The notes under the pieces were generated by a model. That model ran no database searches, was not told the DNA's origin, and saw nothing but the letters and a program-made list of their open reading frames with translations. A program made the translations under genes and the position numbers. A stretch of 64,000 bases of DNA from Bog-756 sp963734395. Lineage in GTDB: Bacteria > Actinomycetota > Acidimicrobiia > Acidimicrobiales > RAAP-2. Of the stretch, positions 50,435 to 59,577 are shown one piece after another. The DNA lies in contig CAVTGY010000007.1 in NCBI GenBank assembly GCA_963734395.1, positions 558,001 through 622,000 of the forward strand, in the 5' to 3' direction. Positions within the stretch are counted from its first letter, which is position 1, and every line of letters starts with the position of its first letter.

Positions 50435-51643
50435 GTGCAGATCCCTTCCACCATGGACCTTCGAGACCGACCCGAGGACGAAGCCTTCCGCAAGGAGGTC
50501 CGCGACTGGTTGGAGGGTCACGTGGTGGGGGAGTTCGCTGCTCTGGGGGGACGGGGTGGCTCGGGGGATGAGACGTTCGGTTTCGAGGTCCGGCTCGAGT
50601 GGGAGCATGTGCTCGCCGCCGACCGGTGGACGTGCATCGGCTGGCCCGAGGAGTTCGGGGGCCGTGGGGCCTCCATCGCCCATCAGGTCATCTTCAACGA
50701 AGAGTACGTGAAGGCCAAGGCCCCCGGCCGGGTCAGCATCCTGGGCGAAGGACTCATCGGTCCGACCATCATCCAATACGGCACCCCCGAGCAGAAGGCG
50801 CGGTTCCTCCCTCCGATCGTGGCCGGAACCGAGCTCTGGTGCCAGGGCTACTCCGAACCGAACGCGGGCAGCGACCTGGCCAACGTGGCCACCACCGCGG
50901 TGCTCGACGGCGATGAATGGGTGGTCAACGGCCAGAAGGTGTGGACCTCGCTCGCCCACCAGTCCGATTGGTGCTTCCTGGTCTGCCGGACCGAGCCGGG
51001 GTCGTTCCGTCACCGGGGCCTGTCCTATCTGCTGGTGCCCATGGACCAGCCGGGGATCGAGGTCCGTCCCATCGTCCAACTCACCCGGACCTCGGAGTTC
51101 AACGAGGTGTTCTTCGATGGTGCCCGAACCGGGGCGGCCAACGTGGTCGGGGAGGTGGGGGACGGGTGGCGGGTTGCCCTGGCCACCTTGGCGTTCGAGC
51201 GGGGGGTGGGCCTGCTCGGCCACCAACTGTCGTTTCGACGTGAGCTCGATCATCTGGTTGCGGTGGCCCGTGACAACGGGGCCGCATCCAACCCGATGGT
51301 GCGTCAACGCCTGGCCAGTTCCTACATCGAACTCGAGATTCTCCGGCTCAACACGCTGCGGACACTCTCCGGTTACGACGGTCCGGTGGCGCCACCGGGG
51401 GCGTCCATCAGCAAGCTCTTCTGGGCCAGCTGGCACCGGCGCTTCTGCGAACTGGCCATCGATGTCCTGGGCCCGGCCGGTCTGGTGTTGGAGGATTTCC
51501 CCTACCAGCTCGGCGAGTTCCAGCGCACCTTCCTCTTCAGCCGGTCGGAAACCATTTACGGCGGCTCCAACGAGATACAGAAGAACATCATCGGCGAGCG
51601 GGTGCTCGGCCTGCCGCCCGAACCCAAGGGAGTCACCAGATGA
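50435..51643 (+). CDS. Acyl-CoA dehydrogenase, FadE30-like (steroid ring catabolism type)
   Basis: A 402-residue flavoprotein. FAD/substrate motifs: WCQGYSEPNAGSDLANVATT, WVVNGQKVWTSLAHQSDWCF, FNEVFFDGARTGAANVVGE and ETIYGGSNEIQKNIIGERVL. From memory these phrases match FadE30 (Rv3560c) of the mycobacterial KstR2 regulon, which acts on C/D-ring steroid metabolites, and the next gene matches the FadE30 neighbour IpdF. The stop overlaps that gene's ATG. GTG 50435 or ATG 50453 could start it. The orthology should be checked by alignment. Confidence 0.85.
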   Translation: MQIPSTMDLRDRPEDEAFRKEVRDWLEGHVVGEFAALGGRGGSGDETFGFEVRLEWEHVLAADRWTCIGWPEEFGGRGASIAHQVIFNEEYVKAKAPGRVSILGEGLIGPTIIQYGTPEQKARFLPPIVAGTELWCQGYSEPNAGSDLANVATTAVLDGDEWVVNGQKVWTSLAHQSDWCFLVCRTEPGSFRHRGLSYLLVPMDQPGIEVRPIVQLTRTSEFNEVFFDGARTGAANVVGEVGDGWRVALATLAFERGVGLLGHQLSFRRELDHLVAVARDNGAASNPMVRQRLASSYIELEILRLNTLRTLSGYDGPVAPPGASISKLFWASWHRRFCELAIDVLGPAGLVLEDFPYQLGEFQRTFLFSRSETIYGGSNEIQKNIIGERVLGLPPEPKGVTR

Positions 51644-52467
51644 CCGACCCGGCCGCCGGAATCTCTGGAGCTGTTCGGCCGAACGTTCCATCACCGCCGC
51701 AGGGCAGGGGGCTGTTGACCGACAAGATCGTGGTGGTCACCGCCGCGGCCGGCACCGGCATCGGGTTCGCCACCGCCAAGCGTTGCGTGCAGGAGGGTGC
51801 CACCGTGGTTATCTCCGATGCCCACCAGCGCCGGCTGGAGGAAGCGGCCGACGCGCTCGGCGACCTCCCCGAACTGGCGGGGCAGCGGCCGCTGGCCGTG
51901 CCCTGCAATGTGACCGACGAATCTCAGGTCCAGAATCTCTTCGACGCCACCGTGGACCGTCACGGCCGATTCGACATCGTGGTCAACAACGCCGGCCTCG
52001 GTGGCCAGGTCGACGTGGTGGACATGACTGACGAGCAATGGTCGTTGGTCCTCGATGTGACGCTGACCGGCACCTTCCGGTGCACCCGCGCCGCCCTCCG
52101 GCACCTCTATGCCCGCAATGAGGGCGGGGTCATCGTCAACAATGCCTCGGTGCTCGGGTGGCGGGCACAGCGCGGACAGTCCCACTACGCCGCGGCCAAG
52201 GCCGGGGTAATGGCGCTGACCCGGTGCAGCGCGGTGGAGGCGGCTCCCCATGGCATTCGGATCAACGCAGTGGCGCCGAGCCTGGCCCTCCATCCGTTCC
52301 TCAACAAGGTCATGGACGATGAGGAACTTGCGGAACTGAGTCGACGCGAGGTTTTGGGACGGGGAGCCGAGGTGTGGGAGGTGGCCAATGTCATCGTCTT
52401 CTTGGCCAGCGAGTACGCCACCTTCATGACTGGTGAGATCGTGTCGGTGAGCAGCCAGCATCCCTGA
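51640..52467 (+). CDS. SDR-family oxidoreductase, IpdF-like
   Basis: A 275-residue short-chain dehydrogenase: VVVTAAAGTGIGFATAKRC (nucleotide binding), FDIVVNNAGLGGQVDVVDMT, then VIVNNASVLGWRAQRGQSHY with YAAAKAG as the catalytic Tyr-Lys. From memory TAAAGTGIG and NNASVLGWRAQ..QSHYAAAKAGVMALTRC match IpdF (Rv3559c), which reduces the 5-hydroxy/keto steroid side product in HIP degradation. It starts within the stop of the dehydrogenase (ATGA). Ends MTGEIVSVSSQHP, also IpdF-like. Confidence 0.85.
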   Translation: MTDPAAGISGAVRPNVPSPPQGRGLLTDKIVVVTAAAGTGIGFATAKRCVQEGATVVISDAHQRRLEEAADALGDLPELAGQRPLAVPCNVTDESQVQNLFDATVDRHGRFDIVVNNAGLGGQVDVVDMTDEQWSLVLDVTLTGTFRCTRAALRHLYARNEGGVIVNNASVLGWRAQRGQSHYAAAKAGVMALTRCSAVEAAPHGIRINAVAPSLALHPFLNKVMDDEELAELSRREVLGRGAEVWEVANVIVFLASEYATFMTGEIVSVSSQHP

Positions 52468-52535
52468 GTCGGCGGGCCCGGGGGAGCGACGGAACCAGGG
52501 CGGTCGCGCCCGGCCGAACGGCCGAGGCGATGCAC

Positions 52536-52541
52536 TACCCT
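52536..52541 (+). promoter_or_regulatory. -10 box (TACCCT) of a leaderless gene
   Basis: TACCCT is followed by six bases and GTG 52548, the chosen start of the acyl-CoA ligase. Confidence 0.5.
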
Positions 52542-52547
52542 GACGAC

Positions 52548-54209
52548 GTGTCAGATGTGACTGATCCCCGCGGGGATCTGCAGTGGGGGACGATTCCCGG
52601 GTTGGTCGAGGATGCGGCCGCCCGCTTCGGTGAGTTGGATGCCGTGGTCGACGTCCGAGGTCCCGACGGAACCGCCACTGCGCTGACCTTCGATCAACTG
52701 GCTGACGAGGTGGCCTCTGCCACCCGGGCCATCGTGGCCAACGGGATAGACCGTGGCGACCGGGTGGCCATCTGGGCACCCAACTGCGCCGAGTGGGTGA
52801 TCGCCGCTCTCGGCGCGGTAGGAGCCGGGGCGTTGCTTGTGCCCCTCAACACCCGATTCAAGGGTGCCGAGGCGGCAGACATCCTGAGCCGATCGGGGGC
52901 CCGGATGCTGTTCACGGTGGACGGTTTCCTCGGAACCGACTACTCGGGGCTCCTCGACGAGGCCGTTGCTGCCGGACACCCGGTTCCCGACCTCGAGCGG
53001 GTGGTGATCCTCCGGACCGGCGACCGCGGTGTTCCCCGGGTGACCGCCAAGGGCGACCCGGTGGTGGGGTGGGAGGTCTTCCTGACCGAGGGCGGTTCGT
53101 GCTCGCCCGACGTGGCCGCCGGCCGTACTGCGTCGATCACCTCCGGTGACCTCTCCGATCTGGTGTTCACCTCGGGGACCACCGGGCAGCCCAAGGGGGC
53201 GATGACCACACACGGCCAGACGTTGCGCACCTTCGCCACCTGGTCCGAGGTGGTCGGATTGCGCAAGGGCGATCGCTACCTGATCGTCAACCCGTTCTTC
53301 CACACGTTCGGCTACAAGGCAGGCATCTTGGCCTGCCTGATGACCGGGGCCACCATGCTTCCCGAACCTGTCTTCGACGTCGACCGGCTGGTGCAGCGGA
53401 TCGAAACCGACAAGATCTCGGTGCTTCCCGGTCCGCCGACCATCTTCCAGTCCATCCTCGACCATCCCGACCGGAAGGGGTTCGACCTCTCCACCCTGCG
53501 GCTGGTGGTCACCGGCGCCGCCGCGGTGCCGGTGGAGCTGGTGGAGGGTCTGTGGTCAGATCTGGGGATCGAGACCGTGCTCACCGCGTACGGACTCACC
53601 GAGGCCACCGGCACGGTGACCATGTGCCGTCGGGGTGACTCGGCAGAGGTCATCTCGGGCACCTCGGGACGGGCCATACCCGACGTCGAAGTGCTGATCG
53701 TCGACGGCGACGGCGCCGAGGTGCCCAGGGGAGAGGCCGGTGAGATCGTCGTCCGCGGTTACAACGTCATGCGGGGCTATTTCAACGACTCCGAGGCCAC
53801 CGACGAGGCCATCGACGTCGGCGGTTGGCTGCACACCGGCGACGTCGGCGTCATGGACGGTGCCGGCAACGTGACGATCACCGACCGGCTCAAGGATATG
53901 TACGTCAGCGGCGGTTTCAATGTCTACCCGGCAGAGGTGGAGGCGGTCCTCCGACAGCATCCCGCAGTCGGCCAGGTGGCCGTGGTCGGCGTGGCTGACC
54001 GGAGATTGGGCGAAGTGGGACTGGCCCTGGTCGTACCGTCGGCGACCGGCGAACCCGGTGCCGTCGAGGCCGAGTTGGCCGGCTGGGCCAAGGAGCGGCT
54101 GGCCAACTACAAGGTGCCCCAGCGGGTGGTGGCGGTCGATACTCTGCCGGTCAACGCCAGTGGCAAGGTGCTCAAGCGCGAATTCGCGCGATCAGTACGC
54201 GCCCGGTGA
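52548..54209 (+). CDS. Acyl-CoA ligase, FadD3-like (HIP-CoA ligase type)
   Basis: A 553-residue ANL ligase. Motifs: LVFTSGTTGQPKGAMTTHGQ, YLIVNPFFHTFGYKAGILAC, ISVLPGPPTIFQSILDHPDR, LTAYGLTEATGTVTMC, RLKDMYVSGGFNVYPAEVE and NASGKVLKREF (catalytic Lys). Several phrases (NPFFHxFGYKAGILACLxTGATxxP, LPGPPTI.QSLLDHP) match FadD3 (Rv3561), which activates the steroid-derived propionate HIP. Together with the FadE30- and IpdF-like genes just upstream this suggests a C/D-ring steroid degradation module. GTG 52548 has a leaderless -10; ATG 52530 is the alternative. Confidence 0.85.
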   Translation: MSDVTDPRGDLQWGTIPGLVEDAAARFGELDAVVDVRGPDGTATALTFDQLADEVASATRAIVANGIDRGDRVAIWAPNCAEWVIAALGAVGAGALLVPLNTRFKGAEAADILSRSGARMLFTVDGFLGTDYSGLLDEAVAAGHPVPDLERVVILRTGDRGVPRVTAKGDPVVGWEVFLTEGGSCSPDVAAGRTASITSGDLSDLVFTSGTTGQPKGAMTTHGQTLRTFATWSEVVGLRKGDRYLIVNPFFHTFGYKAGILACLMTGATMLPEPVFDVDRLVQRIETDKISVLPGPPTIFQSILDHPDRKGFDLSTLRLVVTGAAAVPVELVEGLWSDLGIETVLTAYGLTEATGTVTMCRRGDSAEVISGTSGRAIPDVEVLIVDGDGAEVPRGEAGEIVVRGYNVMRGYFNDSEATDEAIDVGGWLHTGDVGVMDGAGNVTITDRLKDMYVSGGFNVYPAEVEAVLRQHPAVGQVAVVGVADRRLGEVGLALVVPSATGEPGAVEAELAGWAKERLANYKVPQRVVAVDTLPVNASGKVLKREFARSVRAR

Positions 54210-54257
54210 TCAATCGGACAGTTCCATCCAGTAACCGTACGAAGAGAGGAAGGTGCC

Positions 54258-55364
54258 ATGCGAGGCATCGTCTATACCGGTGATGACGTCGAGGTCACCG
54301 ACCAATTGAATGTCGGAGATCCAGGACCCCGCGAGGTGCGGGTGGCCATTGGCGCGGCTGGTGTCTGCCACAGTGACCTCTCGGTGATCAACGGAACCAT
54401 CCCGTGGAAGGCGCCATCGGTGCTCGGCCACGAGGGAGCCGGCGTGGTCGAAGCGGTGGGCTCGGAGGTCCGCTCGGTCAAGGTCGGCGATCACGTGGTC
54501 ATTGCCACCCTGCAGAGCTGCGGTACCTGTAGGGCGTGCAGCACCGGACACCCGACCTGGTGCGTGAAGACGCTCGGCAACGTCTCCCAGCCCTTCACCT
54601 TCAAGGGCGAGCCGGCCTCCAACTTCGCCGGCACCTCGGTGTTCACCGAATCGACCATCGTCAAAGAGGTGCAGGCGGTGAAGATCTCCGACGAGGTGCC
54701 AATGACCTCGGCCTGCCTGATCGGCTGCGGAGTCCTGACCGGCGTCGGGGCGGTTCTCAATCGGGCCAAGGTGAAGGCGGGGGAGACCTCGGCCGTCTTC
54801 GGCGTCGGCGGCGTGGGCCTCAATGTGATCCAGGGACTGCGTCTGGCTGGTGCCAGCCGGATCATCGCCGTGGACACCATGGCCTCCAAGGAGAAGCTCG
54901 CCTCGTCCTTCGGGGCCACCCACTTCGTGGACGCGTCGTCGACCGACCCGGTGGCGGCGATTCGGGAGATCGTGCCCCCGGGCCCCGACCGGGTGACCGG
55001 GGCGCTCGGGTGGACCGGCGGGGTCAACTGGTCGTTCGACTGCGTCGGCCATCCTGGCGTATTGCGGAATGCGCTCGACGTACTCGACTGGGGCGGCAAC
55101 GCGCTGGCCATCGGCATCCCGCCACAAGGCACCGAGGTGTCCGTGGACGTCAACGCCCTGGCCTATGTCGACCGCGGACTCCTCGGCTGCCGCTACGGAT
55201 CGGCGCGCCCGCATCACGACATACCGCTGATGGTGGAGCTCTACCTGTCCGGGAAGCTGATGCTCGACGAACTGGTCACCGAGCAACGTCCCCTCGAAGG
55301 GTTTCGCGAGATCGTGAAGGACATGGAGGCGGGCACACTGGCCCGGGGCGTCCTCACCTTCTGA
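54258..55364 (+). CDS. Zinc-dependent alcohol dehydrogenase
   Basis: A 368-residue medium-chain dehydrogenase of the class III/NDMA-like branch. Zinc ligands: AAGVCHSDLSVI, GHEGAGVVEAVGSEV and the structural loop CGTCRACSTGHPTWC; nucleotide motif VFGVGGVGLNVIQGLRLAG. Good GAGAGGAAGG ribosome binding site before ATG 54258. In the acyl-CoA cluster it probably oxidises a hydroxyl intermediate of fatty or steroid breakdown; the substrate is not readable. Confidence 0.88.
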   Translation: MRGIVYTGDDVEVTDQLNVGDPGPREVRVAIGAAGVCHSDLSVINGTIPWKAPSVLGHEGAGVVEAVGSEVRSVKVGDHVVIATLQSCGTCRACSTGHPTWCVKTLGNVSQPFTFKGEPASNFAGTSVFTESTIVKEVQAVKISDEVPMTSACLIGCGVLTGVGAVLNRAKVKAGETSAVFGVGGVGLNVIQGLRLAGASRIIAVDTMASKEKLASSFGATHFVDASSTDPVAAIREIVPPGPDRVTGALGWTGGVNWSFDCVGHPGVLRNALDVLDWGGNALAIGIPPQGTEVSVDVNALAYVDRGLLGCRYGSARPHHDIPLMVELYLSGKLMLDELVTEQRPLEGFREIVKDMEAGTLARGVLTF

Positions 55365-55423
55365 GACGACGGCGCTCCCTCGAACGACCGGAACGCGCGG
55401 GAGGCGGTGGAGGAGCGCCCTGT

Positions 55424-55429
55424 TACAGT
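55424..55429 (+). promoter_or_regulatory. Candidate -10 box (TACAGT) before ATG 55440
   Basis: TACAGT is followed by ten bases and ATG 55440; the transcript leader would be only a few bases. Confidence 0.4.
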
Positions 55430-55439
55430 CGGCACCGAT

Positions 55440-57029
55440 ATGACGGCGCGTCAGATCGAAGGGGAGTGGGAAACGGTGGTCGACGCGCTGCGCGCCGCTG
55501 CGGTGGTCAACCCGGACACCGAGGCCTACGTCGAGCCGGAGACCGCCACTACCGGGCGACGTTCCCTGACCTTCTCCCAGTGGAATCGGGCCGCCGACGG
55601 CGCGGCCGGGTTGTTGGCCGGCCGGGGCGTCGTTCGTGGGTCGGTGGTGTGTCTGATGCTCCCCAGCTCCATCGACTACATGGTGGGCTATGCGGCCGCC
55701 ACACGACTGGGGGCGATCACCTCGGGCGTCAACCTCCGCCTGGGTGTCGCCGAGGTCTCCTCCATCCTCGAACGTACGCGCCCTGCGGTGACCGTGGTCG
55801 AGGACCTGGACGCGGCTCCTCCGGGGCCGACCGGCGTGGTGCTCGATCGAGTCGCGCTGGCGGCCGCCTTCGGTGGCCCCGGCCCCACTGGTTGGCCGGA
55901 GCTGTCCCCTCGGGACCCGGTGGCGGTGGTGTGGACCAGCGGCACCACCGGCCTGCCCAAGGGAGCGGTGTTCGACCACGCCTGCCTGGCGGCGGTGGCC
56001 GACGGCACCGACGTGCTCTCCGAGCCCGGTGACCGGCGCCTCTCCCCGTTGCCCTTCGCCCATGTCGGATCGATGACCCGCACCTGGGACGAGATCGCCC
56101 ACGGGGTGACCACGGTGATCACGCCCACACCGTGGAGGGCGGAGGACGCCATCCGGGTGATCGCCGAAGAGCGGATCACCGTCGCCCAGGGGGTGCCCAC
56201 CCAGTGGGCACTGGTGCTGGACCACCCCGATCTGGACGACGCCGAGACTTCATCGCTGCGGATCGTGGGCACCGGAGCATCGCGGGTGCCGTCGGAACTG
56301 GTGGCCGCGTTGCGGGACCGGTTCGGGGTTCCGGTGGTGGTGCGCTACACCACCACCGAGGCCTCGATGGGCACCGGGACCCTGCCCGGTGATGCGGACG
56401 AGAAGGTGGCCGGCACCGTGGGCCGGCCGGTGCCCGGGGTCTCGCTGGCCATCGCCGGCGACGACGGCCGGCCGGTGGCGGCCGGCGAGGTGGGGCGGGT
56501 GCGGCTTCGTTCGGACGCGGTGATGCGCGGCTACTGGGGCGGACCGCCCCGGGGCCCGGGTGCATCCGGCGTGGTCTACGACGACGAGACCACCCATTCG
56601 GTGCTCACCGATGACCGCTGGCTCACCACCGGTGACTTCGGCTTTGTGGACGGCGACGGCTACCTGCATCTGGTGGGTCGTGCCAACGAGCTCTACATCC
56701 GGGGCGGCTACAACGTCTATCCGGCCGAGGTGGAAGGGGTGCTGGGGAGCCACCCCGCGGTGGAACAGGTTGCGGTGGTCGGAGTTCCCGACCCGGTGCT
56801 CGGGGAGATCGGTGTCGCCTTCGTGGTGCCGACCGAAGGCGATGCGCCGGCCGACGACCAGTTGCTGGCGACCCTCCGGTCGGCGGCGCGTGCCTCTCTG
56901 GCCGACTACAAGGCGCCCGACCGGGTTGTAGTGGTGGACAGCCTCCCGGTGACCTCGATGATGAAGATTGACAAGGCATCCCTGACCGACCGGGCGACGT
57001 CCCTCTTCGCCCCGGTTTCGGCACCATGA
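55440..57029 (+). CDS. Acyl-CoA synthetase (AMP-dependent ligase)
   Basis: A 529-residue ANL ligase: VVWTSGTTGLPKGAVFDHAC, RYTTTEASMGTGTLP (in place of the usual YGxTE), WLTTGDFGFVDGDGYLHLVGR, ELYIRGGYNVYPAEVEG, and a C-terminal SMMKIDKASL with the catalytic Lys. It is distinct from both other ligases in this cluster, so probably has another substrate. ATG 55440 follows a TACAGT box. The next gene begins shortly after. Confidence 0.85.
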   Translation: MTARQIEGEWETVVDALRAAAVVNPDTEAYVEPETATTGRRSLTFSQWNRAADGAAGLLAGRGVVRGSVVCLMLPSSIDYMVGYAAATRLGAITSGVNLRLGVAEVSSILERTRPAVTVVEDLDAAPPGPTGVVLDRVALAAAFGGPGPTGWPELSPRDPVAVVWTSGTTGLPKGAVFDHACLAAVADGTDVLSEPGDRRLSPLPFAHVGSMTRTWDEIAHGVTTVITPTPWRAEDAIRVIAEERITVAQGVPTQWALVLDHPDLDDAETSSLRIVGTGASRVPSELVAALRDRFGVPVVVRYTTTEASMGTGTLPGDADEKVAGTVGRPVPGVSLAIAGDDGRPVAAGEVGRVRLRSDAVMRGYWGGPPRGPGASGVVYDDETTHSVLTDDRWLTTGDFGFVDGDGYLHLVGRANELYIRGGYNVYPAEVEGVLGSHPAVEQVAVVGVPDPVLGEIGVAFVVPTEGDAPADDQLLATLRSAARASLADYKAPDRVVVVDSLPVTSMMKIDKASLTDRATSLFAPVSAP

Positions 57030-57124
57030 AGCCGGCGTACCCGTTGGCGGGGACCGGGACGGAGAACCGTGCACCGGGATACCGTGCACAGGAACCGAGC
57101 ACCGCACAAAGGAGCACAAGGACG

Positions 57125-57964
57125 ATGACCGGCAGATCCACCCCCGCGACCGGCGGGGTGACCGACGATCCCATCAGGATCGGGACCATGCTGTACACGC
57201 TGGTGGAGCCACACCGCGGTCATCAGGTGGCCTTCAACCGGTGGTACGAGCGCGACCACTTCTATGCCGGATGCCAGATCGGCGCCTACAACTTCGCCGG
57301 AGCCCGGTTCGTGGCCACCGCGGCGTTGAAGGAGTTGCGCTATCCGACGGGGACCGACGCTCTGGTCGACGATCCGAACACCGGCAGTTATCTGGGTGTG
57401 TACTACGTGCTCGACGGACACCACGACGAGTGGAACCGCTGGGCGGTCGATCAGGTCAATGCGCTTCACGCCGCCGGCCGCATGTTCGAACAGCGAGACC
57501 ACATCCATACCGGCCTGTACCACTTCGAGTGGGAGTACCGTCGCGACGACGACGGCGTGCCGGCGGAGCTCACGCTCGACCACCGGTTTCCGGGCATGGT
57601 CTCGCTCTTCGTACAGCCGAACGAGGGGGTGACCCGCGAACAGATCGGCGATTGGTACCGCGACCAGTACCTGCCCCCGGTCGTCGCCGGCTCGCCGGTT
57701 GCCACGGTGTTGGCCTTCAGCCCCCTTCCCCTGTTGGCCGACGCTCCCAGTGACGTTCCCCGCAGCGACGCCGACGACCGACGGTTGCTGTTGCTCCATT
57801 TCCTCGACGAGGAACCGTCGGCAAGTTGGGACGCGGTGTTCGCCGGCCAGCAGGGTTCGCTGGCCGATTCCGGCCTCGGCCGCGTGGAATGGGTCTCAGC
57901 GTTCATCGGAACCGTGCCCGGCACGGACACCTACACCGACCAGCTGTGGTCGGCTGCGGTCTGA
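57125..57964 (+). CDS. EthD-like duplicated alpha/beta-barrel protein, unknown function
   Basis: About 279 residues with no membrane segment. Two halves share a motif, NRWYERDHFYAG near residue 38 and GDWYRDQYLPPV near residue 178, each at the end of a strand-helix unit, which indicates two fused dimeric ferredoxin-like (EthD/ABM-type) domains. No catalytic role is assigned; such proteins are common among acyl-CoA and steroid catabolic genes. ATG 57125 has AAGGAG upstream; ATG 57026 overlaps the previous stop (ATGA) and is possible. The next gene starts on its last base (TGATG). Confidence 0.75.
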   Translation: MTGRSTPATGGVTDDPIRIGTMLYTLVEPHRGHQVAFNRWYERDHFYAGCQIGAYNFAGARFVATAALKELRYPTGTDALVDDPNTGSYLGVYYVLDGHHDEWNRWAVDQVNALHAAGRMFEQRDHIHTGLYHFEWEYRRDDDGVPAELTLDHRFPGMVSLFVQPNEGVTREQIGDWYRDQYLPPVVAGSPVATVLAFSPLPLLADAPSDVPRSDADDRRLLLLHFLDEEPSASWDAVFAGQQGSLADSGLGRVEWVSAFIGTVPGTDTYTDQLWSAAV

Positions 57965-59577
57965 TGGCGGACTTCATCGAAGAGCTCTCCGAGCGCACTT
58001 CTCGCCGAGGATGGGTCGGCGCACCCACCTTGTGGGGATTGATCGAGCGCCGCGCCGAGGCCACCCCCGATGCAGTGCTGGCCCGCGAGGACACCGGCAA
58101 CGTGCTCACCTTCGCCGGATACCGCGACGCCTGTCTGCGGGCCGCCGCCGGCCTGATGGCCGGGTTCGGGGTAGGTGTCGGTACCAGCGTCAGCTGGGAA
58201 CTGCCCACCTGGAACGAATCGTTGGTGTTGGTGGGCGCGCTGGCCCGCCTGGGGGCGCGCCAGAACCCCCTCATCCCCATCTACCACGGGCGCGAGGTCG
58301 GTTTCATCACCGCCCAGAGCGAGGCCGGCCTGCTGGTGGTACCCACCGTCTACCGGGGTTTCGACTTCGAGGCCATGGCCAACGAGATCGCCGTCGACCG
58401 TCCGAGCCTGTCGGTGCTGGTGGTCGACCGCGACCTGCCCGATGGAAACCCTGGCGACCTGCCCGCGGTGGAGCCGGCACCCGGCAAGGCCGCCGAGGCG
58501 CCCATCCGGTGGCTGTTCTATACGTCGGGGACCACGGCCGACCCCAAGGGCGCACCGCACACCGACCTCACCGTGATGGCCTCGGCACTGGCCATGGCCG
58601 AATGCCTCGACATCAACGGGGACGACGTGTCGGCCCTGATCTTCCCCTTCACCCACATCGGCGGGATCGGATGGCTGATCGCCGCGATGTTCACCGGGTG
58701 CACCCTGCTGACCACCGAGTCGTTCGACCCGAAGACGACGCCAGGGTTCCTGGCGGACAACCAGGTCACCCTGGCCGGCTCGGGTACGCCCTTCCACATG
58801 GCCTATCTGGCCGCCCAGCGTGCGAACGGGCCAGGACCGATCTTCACCCACGTGCGCTCGTTCCCCGGAGGAGGCGCGCCCAAGCCGCCCCAACTCCATT
58901 ACGACCTCAAGCGCGAGATCGGTGGGGTGGGCATCGTCTCCGGCTACGGCCTGACCGAGGCGCCCATCGTGGTCATGGCCTCCACTACCGACTCCGATCA
59001 AAAACTGGCAGACACCGAGGGTCGGCCCACCCCCGGGGTCGAGCTGGTCGTGGTCGGCCTGGACGGACGCCGGGCCGGGCCGGGCGAGGAGGGGGAGATC
59101 CGCCTCAAGGGTCCCCAGGTCATTCGCGGCTACCTCGACTCGTCCCTCGATGCCGACGCGTTCGATGCGGACGGGTACTTCCGTTCCGGCGACCTGGGTA
59201 TCGTGGATGCCGACGGCTACGTGACCATCACCGGGCGGCTGAAGGACGTGATCATCCGCCACGGAGAGAACATCTCTGCCAAGGAGGTGGAGGACCTGCT
59301 CTACGCCCATCCGGCGGTGGCGGACGTGGCGGTCATCGGCCTTCCCGATCCGAAGACCGGTGAGCGCGCCTGTGCGGTGGTGGCGGTCAACCAGGGCCAG
59401 CAATTCGGGTTCGACGAGATGGTCACCTACTTGCAGGGGAGGGAGCTCCGCACCCAATCCATTCCCGAGCAACTCGAACTGGTCGAGACCGTGCCCCGCA
59501 ATCCGGCCGGCAAGATCCTCAAACACACCTTCCGCGAGACGTATGCATCGCCACCACCAGCAGGATCCCGGCAGTGA
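57964..59577 (+). CDS. Acyl-CoA synthetase, cyclohexanecarboxylate-CoA-ligase-like
   Basis: A 537-residue ANL ligase. Motifs: WLFYTSGTTADPKGAPHTDL, SGYGLTEAPIVVMAST, GYFRSGDLGIVDADGYVTIT, RLKDVIIRHGENISAKEVED and NPAGKILKHTF (catalytic Lys). The IIRHGENISAKEVE phrase fits the branch that activates alicyclic or aromatic-like acids. The start overlaps the previous stop by one base (TGATG), and its own stop overlaps the next GTG (GTGA), so the cluster is co-translated. Confidence 0.87.
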   Translation: MADFIEELSERTSRRGWVGAPTLWGLIERRAEATPDAVLAREDTGNVLTFAGYRDACLRAAAGLMAGFGVGVGTSVSWELPTWNESLVLVGALARLGARQNPLIPIYHGREVGFITAQSEAGLLVVPTVYRGFDFEAMANEIAVDRPSLSVLVVDRDLPDGNPGDLPAVEPAPGKAAEAPIRWLFYTSGTTADPKGAPHTDLTVMASALAMAECLDINGDDVSALIFPFTHIGGIGWLIAAMFTGCTLLTTESFDPKTTPGFLADNQVTLAGSGTPFHMAYLAAQRANGPGPIFTHVRSFPGGGAPKPPQLHYDLKREIGGVGIVSGYGLTEAPIVVMASTTDSDQKLADTEGRPTPGVELVVVGLDGRRAGPGEEGEIRLKGPQVIRGYLDSSLDADAFDADGYFRSGDLGIVDADGYVTITGRLKDVIIRHGENISAKEVEDLLYAHPAVADVAVIGLPDPKTGERACAVVAVNQGQQFGFDEMVTYLQGRELRTQSIPEQLELVETVPRNPAGKILKHTFRETYASPPPAGSRQ

